Assembly (NCBI GenBank): GCA_014621425.1
Contig: JAANBB010000336.1
Span: 1 to 45,635, forward strand
Direction of reading: 5' to 3'
Length of the DNA: 45,635 bases
Source of the DNA: Cylindrodendrum hubeiense
Lineage: Eukaryota; Ascomycota; Sordariomycetes; Hypocreales; Nectriaceae
Positions 1 through 9,974 of this stretch are shown here, piece by piece. Each line of letters begins with the position of its first letter. The first letter of the stretch is position 1. The notes under the pieces were generated by a model that did no database searches, was not told the origin of the DNA, and was given only the letters and a program-made list of their open reading frames with translations. The position numbers were made by a program, and so were the translations under genes.

Positions 1-89
1 ATATCGCCCTAAAATCTCAAACTTCTTTCACTTAACTATTACTTTCATTTAGTTCTTATTTACTATTAGTTCCCTCTATCTTTATCTAT

Positions 90-464
90 ATCACTAACAG
101 TCATAAAGTAAATTACATTCTAGAAAATAGAGGCACAAACACTATTTCCAAAAGTATCAATACTATAACTTATAGTGGCTTTATTATTATAATTAGCTTC
201 CTGATAATATATTCCCAGAATAAGATACCTGATATTACTGCCCTTACTTTATTAAAAGGTACTGTTATTCGTGGTATTATAGTCAGATTGAAATAGTAGT
301 TGGAGGATGCTATACGTTTCGTTACCTTGAAAATTTTTAGAGTTCCTGTAGAGAAGGAGTTTGGCTTTAGCCGAGATGGGATTATTGCTGTTTTTAATTA
401 TATGACTAGGGACCAGTATGTCAGGAAGATCTGTATTACTGTTAGTTAAGTGTATAATAGAAAG
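90..464 (+). pseudogene. RIP-mutated copy of the 3' end of the MDR dehydrogenase gene
   Basis: This stretch aligns base for base with 4684-5058, the tail of the MDR dehydrogenase pseudogene downstream. The differences are almost all C-to-T and G-to-A relative to the downstream copy, for example ggcgcgggcactgtttcc there versus ggcacaaacactatttcc here. The similarity ends abruptly after 'atagaaag' (464 and 5058). Left of about 90 it fades. The copy keeps a base near position 117 that the downstream copy has lost, and keeps CAG where the downstream copy has TAG. It is therefore a separate descendant of the ancestral gene, not simply a worse copy. It encodes nothing on the + strand. On the - strand it supplies the C-terminus of the neighbouring Ser/Thr-rich protein. 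Confidence 0.9.
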
Positions 465-1319
465 GACTGGCTTAATTTGGCTCTTGACATGGTCCACTTT
501 ATTGATTGTGTCCGTCTTAAGTGACTCTGCACTTTTCTTCCAAGACGTAATGACAGGAAAGAGGGCCACAACCTGGGAAGACACCGAGGATACGCTAGAG
601 GCTGCTTCGGTACCGGTGACAATGGTCGTGGCTGGGGGCTGAGTAATTGTTGCCGATGTGCTTGTAGTGCTCATTGCGGACTCAGTGGTTGATGGCTGGG
701 TGGACGTGGTTGAATCTGGCCCAGAAGGCTTGGAAGTGGAGGAAATGGACTGAGTAGTCGATTTAGTAGTCGATATTGGCGTAGTAGTTGTCGGAGAAGA
801 TTTAGGAGTGGAGTAAAGAGACTGAGGAGTTGACGTAGTAGTCGACGATAGCTCAGTGAACCCAGGAGTAAGATAAGTAGACTGAGTAGTTGATGTAGTA
901 GCCAACGATAGCTCAGTGAGACCAGGAGTAAGGTGAGTAGACTGAGTAGTAGTCGACGATAGGTCAGTGAGCCCACGAGTAAGGTGAGTAGACTGGGTAG
1001 ACTGAGTAATCGAGGTAAGAGTCGACGATGGGTTGGTAGATGTGAGAGTCAACACAGGCCCAAAGGACTCGGGGGTCGATCGAGTCGAGTGAGAATAGGT
1101 ATCACTACTGCTCGAAGCAGATGATTTAGAGTCGCTTCCTAAGACAAGAGCAGACGAAGGAGTTTGATATGGAGTGCCATAAGAAGTTGTCGTAGTCCCA
1201 GGAGAAATAATAGGCTCGTCGCCGAGTGCTGCAACGGGACTAGAGGCATAGAGGGTCAAAGACAACAAGAGCAGGAATACCCTTCCGGCCGAGAGAGACC
1301 AACTATCGGGGGACGGCAT
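252..1319 (-). CDS. Secreted Ser/Thr-rich mucin-like protein with an acquired C-terminus
   Basis: Single-exon frame of 355 aa. Residues about 10-32 form a signal peptide (basic start, SAGRVFLLLLSLTLYASS core, Ala-rich cleavage region). Residues about 38-240 are extremely rich in Ser, Thr and Pro and would be heavily O-glycosylated. They contain three imperfect tandem copies of a unit like STHLTPGLTELSSTTT (residues about 105-165). No catalytic domain is visible, so a cell-wall or adhesin-like surface role is inference. The last 72 residues or so (from PVLSII) are translated antisense through the RIP-mutated MDR fragment at 90-464 and are unlike the rest: Asn/Lys/Ile-rich with no GPI-anchor tail. 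The original C-terminus was probably replaced when that fragment arrived. Whether the chimera is expressed is unknown. The start is the first ATG of the frame and precedes the signal peptide directly. Confidence 0.6.
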   Translation of the reverse strand: MPSPDSWSLSAGRVFLLLLSLTLYASSPVAALGDEPIISPGTTTTSYGTPYQTPSSALVLGSDSKSSASSSSDTYSHSTRSTPESFGPVLTLTSTNPSSTLTSITQSTQSTHLTRGLTDLSSTTTQSTHLTPGLTELSLATTSTTQSTYLTPGFTELSSTTTSTPQSLYSTPKSSPTTTTPISTTKSTTQSISSTSKPSGPDSTTSTQPSTTESAMSTTSTSATITQPPATTIVTGTEAASSVSSVSSQVVALFPVITSWKKSAESLKTDTINKVDHVKSQIKPVLSIIHLTNSNTDLPDILVPSHIIKNSNNPISAKAKLLLYRNSKNFQGNETYSILQLLFQSDYNTTNNSTF

Positions 1320-1773
1320 GGTCGGCGAGCTGAAAATGATGACAAGATGACTTCAAGGGGGTGTAGAGAGTTGAGTTGAAAGGAGTGTAGAGAGTTGAGT
1401 TGGTCTGATATTTTTGGCGATTTATCCGTTGCGGTCCTCGCCCTTTTAGTCTCGAGTTCGAATCCAAAGACATGCTTGACTCCATGTTGGTTGCGAGTAC
1501 TCGTATCGCGAGACATTACGGAGGGAGGCCTAGGATATTAACGCCTAGAAATCCTTCACGTTTCGCCAGAAGTTCCTCTCCAACCAACCTATGACCCAGC
1601 TGAAATACATGAAACCATTGTCCCACGAAGCAGCCCTTCAATCTTGCTTGTAATACGACTTGTAAGATTAGTACTATCAAAGCCAACACACATTGCTCAA
1701 CGAATGGGACTAACAGCAGACGGGGTAGTAGCTTTGCCTCTCTAAACACCCCACCATAGCTGGGATGATGATG
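1320..1773. other. Intergenic spacer and likely promoter of the Ser/Thr-rich gene
   Basis: No convincing gene. An 18-bp direct repeat, GTGTAGAGAGTTGAGTTG, occurs at 1361-1378 and 1385-1402, within 85 bp of the start codon of the - strand gene, so it lies in its promoter or 5' leader. Short open frames between 1500 and 1750 have no recognisable domain. Confidence 0.5.
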
Positions 1774-2925
1774 TCACATTTGATTTGGTGTTGGTCGCAA
1801 TGCCACAACAGATGTCCAAGCCTGCTCTGTCTGAACCCCTACCCATTTCTTTGCCGCAAGTCCCTCCACCATAACACTCTTCATCTCATCGCTACCAATT
1901 CTCGCCGCAACCTCGGCTGCAGTTCTGCCCCGGCTTCTCGCGTGTGGATCAGCACCATGGTCCAATAGCCATCTCACCCGTTCTACTGCGCCAGCCATAA
2001 CAGCACACGAGATCGCATGTAATGGCTGTACGTACGGTGAGTCCATTGTTTGGTTGACATCAGCCCCGCGCGCAACCAACAACTCCATCACTGGAATCCT
2101 ACCCTCATCAAATTCCTTGCTTGGTCTAACCTTCTCACGGTTAACCTCCCAACGGTTTGGGGGGGAGGTGCGTTTTTCGCGCACTCCTGCTGCGCAATGT
2201 AGCGGTGTTCCGTAGCCGATCTGGGCGCCGGCGTCAAGGAGCATCCGCACAGCCTCGACAGTGGAGTGAGCGGCAGCACGGTGCAACGTAATGCACGATT
2301 CCGTACTTGGCCCGCTAACGATACTGTTGGGGCGGTTGGGATGCAATCCTAGGTTGGGGTTTGCACCATGCGTGAGAAACCAGCGAAGGACATTAAGGTT
2401 CGTGACAACAGAAAGGAGCATGGCATGGCCGTGATAGCGGCGCACATTGACATCCCAGCCGTGTTGGGCGAGAAGGTCAAAGAGGGGAACCTGCTGGTCT
2501 GCGGGGGCCTGGAGAATACAATCTGGGGTGTTGAGACCAATAGGCGTGCCACTGTCGAGGAGATAGCGAGCGGCCTCGACATTGCCAGCCTTGAGCGCAA
2601 TAGTGAGTGCATGGTGAAGGAAAGCTAGTGTGCGAGGCTCAGAGGTGACCATGGAATGAATAGCAGATGGCGGTCCATTCTCGCAGATGGAGTGAAACGT
2701 AAAGAGATGCGGAAGGTGATGGCCCGTGTCCACTGGGCCGATGTCAGGATGAGTAAAATCCCTCGGATCCAGGATAGGAACAAATGAGTACATGGCTGGC
2801 TGTGTTGTCTGCTGATTTACACCTATTGCCGCATCTTGTTGTGGTTGCGGCCTGGCTGCAGTTGCTTGCGGTTGCAGCTCCTGATGTGCGAGGAATTTCT
2901 GTCGAAGCTGCTCTGGCGTTGGCAT
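1774..2925 (-). CDS. Ankyrin-repeat protein
   Basis: Single-exon protein of 383 aa if translation starts at the ATG whose complement is 2923-2925 (MPTPEQLRQKFLAHQ). An in-frame ATG at 3012 would add 29 residues that look like leader sequence. The N-terminal 45 residues are Gln/Ala-rich and low in complexity. From about residue 90 there are five to six ankyrin-like repeats, seen as helix pairs such as GNVEAARYLLDSGTPIG, LNVLRWFLTHGANPNLG, STVEAVRMLLDAGAQIG, IPVMELLVARGADVNQT and GAVERVRWLLDHGADPHAR. No signal peptide, membrane segment or enzymatic domain is visible, so a cytosolic or nuclear protein-binding role is the most that can be said. The frame is free of stops and GC-normal, unlike the RIP-damaged neighbours. 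Confidence 0.85.
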   Translation of the reverse strand: MPTPEQLRQKFLAHQELQPQATAARPQPQQDAAIGVNQQTTQPAMYSFVPILDPRDFTHPDIGPVDTGHHLPHLFTFHSICENGPPSAIHSMVTSEPRTLAFLHHALTIALKAGNVEAARYLLDSGTPIGLNTPDCILQAPADQQVPLFDLLAQHGWDVNVRRYHGHAMLLSVVTNLNVLRWFLTHGANPNLGLHPNRPNSIVSGPSTESCITLHRAAAHSTVEAVRMLLDAGAQIGYGTPLHCAAGVREKRTSPPNRWEVNREKVRPSKEFDEGRIPVMELLVARGADVNQTMDSPYVQPLHAISCAVMAGAVERVRWLLDHGADPHARSRGRTAAEVAARIGSDEMKSVMVEGLAAKKWVGVQTEQAWTSVVALRPTPNQM

Positions 2926-3012
2926 CGTTGCTTGTTTTGTCCGACTGGTCTTGTTGGTTAACAAGTCAAGAGTTGAAATTGATAAATGCGGTACTGAATG
3001 GAGCTGAAACAC

Positions 3013-3956
3013 AGCGCGTGGCCTGTGTCATGTGATGTCTACCAGGACCTTGCTTCCTTGGGCATGGATTATTGCCTGCAAAGCCCCTACATTCGCTCTC
3101 TGCCTCCCAGCCCGTAACTTCATGTAAATCGAGTCATACAGCGATCCCTGGTCTTGAACTGATTGTATCTGCGATGGATTTACCAGCGGAAATCTTTTCT
3201 TGGTTTTGTCTGTGCGTGTTTTGTTGCGTTGGAGATTGCACTTCTTGGTTTTCAGATCGAAACAGGGAGGAATACGGGGTGGCGCATGCGTCTTATCGTT
3301 GGCCCCCTCAGGACATCCATTTGTTGGCTGGATATTCAATAATCATAAAACGTGGAAGGATTCAAGATGGAGCAAAGTCTAACCACATTATTTTGACTGT
3401 CGTAAGCCCACATGTACGTATGGATACTGTGCCTCGTATTACCCCAGCCAAGCCTCAGATACGTGGTGTGGCCCTGTGTCGGACGCGGATCTTACCAATA
3501 ACAGCCATGTACCAGTTAAAACAGGGTTACCCGAGGACACCAATTAATCACTGCGGGGCTCTAATGTGGTTACAGGATCTAAGCTCAGTAATAGACGTAC
3601 AGACCGAGACGTATTCTAAAGTGATGGGTGAAGTAATAGGTTAGCTAAGACAGAAAATTAAGAATTAATTATAGGAAGTAAACTGTTATTTAGATACTGG
3701 ATTAGAATAAGGAATCTTAAATCTATAGACTTTATTAACTGATTATATGTACATATATTAATACTTAGAGATCAATTAAGTTTAAATCTACATATACATA
3801 TAAATATTTATATAGTTCTAATGCTTTTCAAACGTGGAGTGACATGTCTATTTATACTTGCCTATCTCGCCGCTAAGCTCGCGCATCGTCTTTCTCCATT
3901 ACAATCTGTTCGTTCCCATCACAGCTACTTCCCCTCATTCACACGCCTTGACAACA
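3013..3956. other. Intergenic region, partly AT-rich
   Basis: Holds open frames on both strands of about 100-190 codons (3028-3339 minus, 3072-3644 plus), but neither shows a domain, signal peptide or consistent splice structure. I do not call them genes. From about 3640 to 3830 the base composition turns very AT-rich, similar to RIP-affected DNA, just upstream of the MDR pseudogene. Confidence 0.4.
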
Positions 3957-5043
3957 ATGGCCACAGAACAATTATTTTGCCTGTCTCAGCGGACTTCTAT
4001 TCAACACCTGAAAGTCCTCACTGAAGCCGTGCCAGAGCCCGCGGCCCACGAGGTCTTGATCCTAATTCGCAATGTCGCCTTGAATTTCCGTGACTACGCT
4101 GTCGCTATTGGACAGTACACCTTCCCTGTCAGGTATGATGTCATTCCTGGCTCTGATATGGCTGGCGGAGTTGTTGCGTCTGGCAGCATGGTGGAGGGCT
4201 TTCCCCAAGGAGACAAAGTCATCACCTCATTCGACTTCAATACGCTCTACGATGCTATAAAGGACTAGCATCACAGTCTAAGCGGCTGGTACGACGGAGT
4301 GCTTCGAGAGTATATCACACTGCCGAGTTCTCTTCTGGTGAAGGTTCCGACAGAATCGAGACTCTCCTTTGCGCAATCGTCTGCCCTTGTCTGCATTGGT
4401 ACCACTGCCTGGAATGCCCTCTACGGCAATCTACCCCTGAAGCCTGACCAGGTTGTTCTTTTCTTGAGTAAGGCAATCCAATCAATTCAGTCAGTTTATC
4501 TAACATAACGCCAAGCACTGGCGATGTTTATATCACTGGCCTGGTTCTTGTCATAGCAGCTGGCGCCACCACCATTATTAATTCTTCTTCAGATGCCAAG
4601 CTTAAGCATGTTCAGAAGAAATACGGCGCCGACCATGTTGTCAACTACAATATCAATCCCAAGTGGTCTGAGGAAGTGCTCAAGATCACTAACGGCCGTG
4701 GAGCAGACTCATTCTAGAAAATGGAGGCGCGGGCACTGTTTCCAAAAGCATCAACACCGGAGCTTACAGCGGCTTCATCACTGTGATCAGCTTCCTAACA
4801 GCATGTCCCTAGGACAAGATGCCTGATATTACTGCCCTCGCTTTATCGAAAGGCGCTGTTATTCATGGTATTATGGTCGGATTAAAGCAGTAGCTGGAGA
4901 ATGTCAATCGTTTTATCACCTCGAAAAAATTCAGTGTTCCTGTGGAGAAGGAGTTTGGCTTTAGCCGAGATGAGGTTATTGCTGTCTTTAAGTATATGAC
5001 CAGTGGCCAGTCTGTTGGGAAGATCTGCATTATTGTTAGTTAA
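3957..5043 (+). pseudogene. MDR-family alcohol dehydrogenase / quinone oxidoreductase-like gene, inactivated
   Basis: Translation from the ATG at 3957 gives a medium-chain dehydrogenase: an N-terminal GroES-like region (HEVLILIRNVALNFRDYAVA, PGSDMAGGVVASG), a linker and a Rossmann region (AAGATTIINSSSDAKLKHVQ, KKYGADHVVNYN), ending in SVGKICIIVS. The zinc-ligand cysteines of classical ADH are absent, which fits the zinc-free quinone-reductase branch. It is broken in several places. TGG became TAG at 4266-4268. One base is missing near 4712, a frameshift confirmed by the copy at 90-464. CAG became TAG at 4810-4812. A further TAG lies at 4891-4893 and is shared with the copy. An intron starts at about 4468 (GTAAGG); its 3' end near 4513 reads CAAG and may also be damaged. 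The changes fit light RIP of both duplicates. Confidence 0.85.
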
Positions 5044-5326
5044 GTGTACAATAGAAAGCAAACAACGCGCATATTGCTCCAGTCAGTTGAATACAGTTCC
5101 CTATTTCAAATTTGTGTCATAACTTCGGTTGCTGCTAAGCAGTAGGGTGCCATCACCATTGTAAGACGCAGCGGTCTACTGTATGATACAAGCCAGTTAA
5201 AAAAAAAGATGCTATTTGGTTCCTCTACAACTAATCTAATCTAAAGGACTTCAATAATTGGAGACTGATCGGTCAACTCTATTACTTTATCATTAAAACA
5301 TTTTAGGTTGCCCTCCATTACCTGTC

Positions 5327-7915
5327 TTACCCCCCATGATCAAAACGCCAGCGTTTGCTATTCTCTTTGACAAACCAACGGGATATGAAAGCGCCCTCCT
5401 CGGCCCATTCCGCCACCTTGCGGCCGTATTTTTCTTCCACGCTCTGCAAAAATGACACAAAGTCTAAGCTCTGTATGGAATCATGTTCATGCGGGTCAGA
5501 TGTAAGATTGCTCAAACGCCAGGCGACGTTCTCGATAACGGGGACAATCAGGCGTCGTTCAGGATATCGGGCGTCGCGGACAGCAAGCAAAGCTCGACCG
5601 GGGTTCGTAACTGAGAATTGCCATTGTCCTTGACCGGTTTGACTATTAACCACATTCAGAGGTCGTAGAAGAGATTGTCCCTCGTAGTTATGGATGAGAT
5701 CCATCGCAACTTGCCGGCTTGCATTGTTCAATGACCCGGTCTCGAGAAGTATGTCAAGAATCGTAGGTAGGATCTGTGAAGAGTGGACAGCATCATGGGT
5801 GTCAAAGGCTGGAAGTTGAGGATGTGAAAGAACCAGAGGGACGTGAGAAACGCCGATATTCGGGTTGTAATATGGGGAGGCGATGTCGTTTTCGGGTAGG
5901 GAGACGCCATGATCTCCGAGAAAGATGACCAAGGTCTCGTTGGCGACGCCTTGCTTGTCTAATATGTTGAGAACCTTGCGAATCCAATTATCGCCGTAGC
6001 CCTCAGTGTTGATATAACGAGACATCTCATCGAGGCCTTTAGCCATAGGGACGTATTTCTCCTTTTTAGGCATATGAAAGCGGTGGTGAGTGGTGCTGGT
6101 GATATGTGTGAGGAAGACTCGATCGTTCTTGTCATTGGCATCAGCAAAAACATCAGTGATGTAGTCTTCAAGTGGATCCTCCTCGAAGGCGAATCCGTTT
6201 ATGTTTGGCAGTGTGACAGGGCCATGTTTTGCAGCTGGGCTGCGAAGGTACTCTCGATCGATGGTGTTTTCTTTTGGGAAGCCCATTACAGTCATCAGAT
6301 TGTCATGGTTATCGTAGTCAAGTGTCGCGGCCTGGAAATAATACGACTTCCAATTGGACTCCAGCTCGGTCGTATTCTTCTGGGTCTCTTCCACTCTGTT
6401 CAGGGCTTCCAAAACGTGAGGCAGACAGGGTTGGTAGAAATGATGAGTGTGTTCGAGATTGAAGTCACCAACTAATGGCGCCACGCCGCAGATCGTGCCA
6501 ACCAAGCTCTTGAGCGTATATGTTCCGGCAGTGTGCGCATTGGTGAAGCGAATGCCGCCGCGCTTTTTCATTTCGTTGTGATCAAATCCGTCATCATAGT
6601 CGCCCGTGATGAAGTTGGCAGTCGGAGTCAGCTTAGCGAGCCTGTCTTGGGCCTCTTGAGGAAGTTGGTGATCAGGGAATGTCTCGGCGAAGCGATTCCA
6701 AGCCAGGCCGTTCTTTTTGATAGGGAACACATCATTCCTGGTGCTTTCGAGTAGAAAGAGCACAACGTGTCGGACTGAAATGTCTCCCAGCTTACCGCGC
6801 AGCGATTCCAACAAGGGCTCATCAAGATTGGAAATCTTCAACGGGTCGGCGGTGGCGTCATAGTGCGTCTGATTTGTATACCAATCCTCGAACCCTACAA
6901 GCGGTGTGCCTTCTGGCAGCCAGCTAAAAGGTGTCGTTTGGGCGAGGGCTGATCGCTCATCCCAACCACGCTGTATGCTGTTTCCGAAGTAAGAAGGCAA
7001 ATCATCTAGAAATGGCGACGTCGAAGCAAAGTCGACAAATGGTAAAAGCCCGCTGGTCCATGAGAGAAAAATCAGGGAGGAGTCTTTCGGCCTCAAGAGT
7101 GTCAGGGTGAAGAGAGCTGTGAGAAGAATAGTGACCACAATGTACGGCAAGGCGTGCAGGATGCACTTGATTGATGGCCACCCTGGAACTTCGCGTGTAT
7201 TAAATCCTCTTGATGGAGGCGGTGAGGGAAGCGATGATGATTTAAGTTTTTCGTTGTATCCAAGGTAGCTTTCAAGGCTCGAGACGTCGTCACCCTTAGT
7301 GAACCGGTCAATTGGGCGGTGCCTGCCGTATCGTTGGGGGATTAGATCGTAGCTATTTCGAAAGCTAATGTAGGGATCCAGTTTACGTCCAACGAAGGCG
7401 ACGGGCCAATTGACAAGGTCTGCACCTATTCCAAAGAGCCCGTAGCAGGCGCCTTGGAGTAGCCCGCTCAAAAGAACGAAAAAGAACATGACCACTATGA
7501 GAGTCATGGACCCGGAGAGAAGAATGGCCCTCGACGTCGGATCGGCGGCAAAACCAATGTTCCGCCAATGGATTTCGGATCCTGCGACGATGTAGAAGGT
7601 GACGGATATGACACCTAAGACGACGTTGCAGGATATTAAACAGCCCGTGAGGGTTGTGACGAGGAGACGTAGCTTGCTAGGGACGCTGGGCAGCCAGTGG
7701 CCAAGGAGAAGCCTGATGGAAAGAAGAAGAAGTATATCCTGGGTAAAGAATGAAAAGAAGAACAGCAGCATTCGCTTCGGAGCCACTGAAAGTCGGTGGT
7801 TATGAAGGTGTGTGCCCTTGGCGCCACAGACAGCCAAGGCGACGAGAGTAAAGATGAATCGTCGGTTGGCGAGGCGTGAGCCAAGACGCGTAAGCCATCT
7901 GAGGTTTCGGCTCAT
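5327..7915 (-). CDS. Polytopic membrane protein with extracellular sulfatase/phosphotransferase-fold domain
   Basis: Intact single-exon protein of 862 aa. The N-terminal third is membrane-embedded, with hydrophobic segments at about 20-31, 48-72, 84-112, 130-165 and 250-275. Residues about 380-850 form the soluble catalytic domain of the alkaline phosphatase/sulfatase superfamily. Visible motifs are FLLESTRND (about 387-395), HTAGTYTLKSLVG (461-473), HITSTTHHRFH (604-614) and FLGDHG (665-670, metal-binding Asp-His). The CxPxR motif of formylglycine sulfatases is absent. The nucleophile position appears to carry Thr (T465 or T467), as in LtaS-type and phosphoethanolamine-transferase-type enzymes, so a phospho-transfer or lipid-headgroup role is more likely than sulfate hydrolysis. 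That is inference; databases usually label the family 'sulfatase domain protein'. The start ATG is followed by a basic stretch and the first membrane helix. Confidence 0.9.
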   Translation of the reverse strand: MSRNLRWLTRLGSRLANRRFIFTLVALAVCGAKGTHLHNHRLSVAPKRMLLFFFSFFTQDILLLLSIRLLLGHWLPSVPSKLRLLVTTLTGCLISCNVVLGVISVTFYIVAGSEIHWRNIGFAADPTSRAILLSGSMTLIVVMFFFVLLSGLLQGACYGLFGIGADLVNWPVAFVGRKLDPYISFRNSYDLIPQRYGRHRPIDRFTKGDDVSSLESYLGYNEKLKSSSLPSPPPSRGFNTREVPGWPSIKCILHALPYIVVTILLTALFTLTLLRPKDSSLIFLSWTSGLLPFVDFASTSPFLDDLPSYFGNSIQRGWDERSALAQTTPFSWLPEGTPLVGFEDWYTNQTHYDATADPLKISNLDEPLLESLRGKLGDISVRHVVLFLLESTRNDVFPIKKNGLAWNRFAETFPDHQLPQEAQDRLAKLTPTANFITGDYDDGFDHNEMKKRGGIRFTNAHTAGTYTLKSLVGTICGVAPLVGDFNLEHTHHFYQPCLPHVLEALNRVEETQKNTTELESNWKSYYFQAATLDYDNHDNLMTVMGFPKENTIDREYLRSPAAKHGPVTLPNINGFAFEEDPLEDYITDVFADANDKNDRVFLTHITSTTHHRFHMPKKEKYVPMAKGLDEMSRYINTEGYGDNWIRKVLNILDKQGVANETLVIFLGDHGVSLPENDIASPYYNPNIGVSHVPLVLSHPQLPAFDTHDAVHSSQILPTILDILLETGSLNNASRQVAMDLIHNYEGQSLLRPLNVVNSQTGQGQWQFSVTNPGRALLAVRDARYPERRLIVPVIENVAWRLSNLTSDPHEHDSIQSLDFVSFLQSVEEKYGRKVAEWAEEGAFISRWFVKENSKRWRFDHGG

Positions 7916-9974
7916 CTTGACAGAAGAAGTCGTCGAAGGTTTTGAGAGCTTGCGACTTCGTTCTGGTCAATTCGCATCGATCCTCTTAAGGCAAAAAGGA
8001 AAACGGTCGGGTCGCGTGACGGCTGCAGGGGCTCAGCTGCTAACAAATTTCCCCATTCCACTAGAACTTCATAGGTAGAATTTAGCTTGTGTTCGAGGAG
8101 TGTACATCAGTACAAATGCTGGGCACTTGCTACCGATAAATAGCGCCGCCCCAGGGCCTGGTACGCCTCGTGTGCTCAACCAAAAGCTCGAACCCAAATG
8201 TGGCATGCTCCGCCCGCGTTAGGCCTTATGGAAAGAGGTATCGACTAACGCTTATAGGTACTTTGGGCTTGACGAGGGGACTTTGGGCTTGATGAGCTAG
8301 GCCTGAGTGCACGGTTAGGGGGTAAATGTGCTTTTCCTCGACAGCTTTCTCCGCCTCTCGCGCTCAGCTCAACGCTAGCCACCCTACCAGAATCAACCAC
8401 GAGTACGGGAGGCTGTTTCAAGAGCCTGAGGGTAAAAGCACTAACTAATTACATGCTGCTCCCTGTGAGGGCTGATTTGCTCCGGTGAAGGCTGAAAGGT
8501 CCCCGCAAGGGCTGAAAGTGGCAGTCGCCGGGGGACTGTTGACCAATACCCGCTAGGTCCTGGTCAGCTGCGCCCACTAACCCCTGAAGTGACCGAAGGC
8601 GTAGCGGATGACTTTGCCGAGACTGCTACGAGGTGGATCAGTACGGCCTTATGAGAGGAGACTGACAGGGATAAAAGGATGTGGCGCTGCTAGTGTTTGA
8701 ACGAGAATCTTGAAAGACCTTTCGTACGACTACTCTGTACGTGCTGACTAGCAGTTCCGCAAGGGACCTTCGCCATTTTCTGACAGGGTCGCGTGCGGGC
8801 TTACCCATTGGATCGCTCGTACCCTTCGTTTTATTTCTCGTATCCCGCTTGGTACATTAGTGCCGCACATCCAGTCTAGCGGGAATGTCCCCGCAGCACC
8901 CTGACTCTGCTTGACCGACGCAAAGGAGCATGTGCGACATCATTTAAGGCGCGACTATGGGCTACCTGATGTTGACGTTTGTAGTATCAGTGACCGATGT
9001 GATCTCTGCCACCAGGTGAGTGCTGGTGCACCTCCCAACAATTTTCCTTGACTGGTGGAACATCCCCAGACCAGACTGTGCATTTAAAAGGATTGTCCCC
9101 AAAGGCGCTACCGGCTTCGCTAGCCGGCTGCGCCACTCGGATAAACCAACAGTGCCTATTTTCGTTTACCGGATCGGGTCCGAAAAAGGGGGCCTAAGGG
9201 GTCTAGATCTCTCGCAAATTCCAGTCGCTAAGAAGCCCCGGTAGGATGCATGTGGTCGTGTCGCTCCCATTCGAACAGCAGGCTTGAATCATAATCCCAT
9301 TCAGTAAGAATAGCTTTATTTTTAATGGCTACTGTGATGGGGCCAGCAGACAGCCTGGAGTTTTAATGACAGTAGGGGCTTAATGCAGCTTTGCTGCTCA
9401 CTACGTGAGCTGTGGAGACTGCCCTCGGTGAAAATACGTGCTTTTTCCTTCTTCCAATTACTTTGACACCTTCTGTCCCATTGCTATTGCCCAAGCTGTC
9501 GCAGCAGCTCTTATTATTACTTTCACCTTCTTTCTCTTCAATTACGTTAAGAACTATTTGATCAAATAGTCTTCGTATGATTTACCCCAGGCTTTGCTCA
9601 GAGTCCTTCATTCCCTTCTTCTTTCCACTTCCGCCTGCTACCCTAGAGGATGGGTGTGGTCCGCACTAAAGGGTCATCCCCACTAACAAAATATAACGCG
9701 GGTAGTGATATCCACTCTTTCCTACGCGTTACGCTAGTTAGTCATCAGGGTTTCAGATTGCACACCTCCGAATCCACGCAGGACAGATAACTGAAGCTCT
9801 CAAGCTTCAGTCTTAATACAGAACGAAGGGTACCATTTGACCTACCTAGCTGCACACCTATTACGGGACAACTCCCTTATAGTATACAAGAGAGAAAAAG
9901 GCATAGCTAAAATTAAAATTAAAACTAAAGCTAGTACTAGAGCTAGTACTATAATAGGATTTATTGTTATTTTT
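7916..9974. other. Two-kilobase orphan region without a recognisable gene
   Basis: Base composition is balanced, unlike the RIP blocks, yet no long open frame, intron chain or domain is visible. Small structures seen: a near-tandem duplication of 'actttgggcttga' around 8261-8304; three loose 'agggctga' repeats at 8466-8517; a long GC-rich hairpin (GGCGC ACCGGCT loop AGCCGG GCGCC) at about 9101-9135; a perfect palindrome CTATTTGATCAAATAG at about 9551; and CTGAAGCTctcAAGCTTCAG near 9790. It may be an old, decayed insertion or unannotated noncoding DNA. From about 9890 it becomes AT-rich. Confidence 0.4.

Noticed and set aside
1450..1485. tRNA-like B box (GAGTTCGAATCC)
   Set aside because: No A box upstream and no cloverleaf; an isolated match containing a TTCGAA palindrome.
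3028..3644. Overlapping open frames of 103 and 190 codons on opposite strands
   Set aside because: No domain, signal peptide or splice context on either strand; neither is distinguishable from chance.
9090..9150. tRNA gene on the minus strand (TGGCGCAGCCGG matches the A box)
   Set aside because: No B box (GGTTCGANTCC) follows at a plausible distance and no acceptor stem closes. It is better explained as part of a hairpin.
8500..9250. rRNA gene fragment
   Set aside because: I could not match any conserved rRNA segment; composition alone suggested it.
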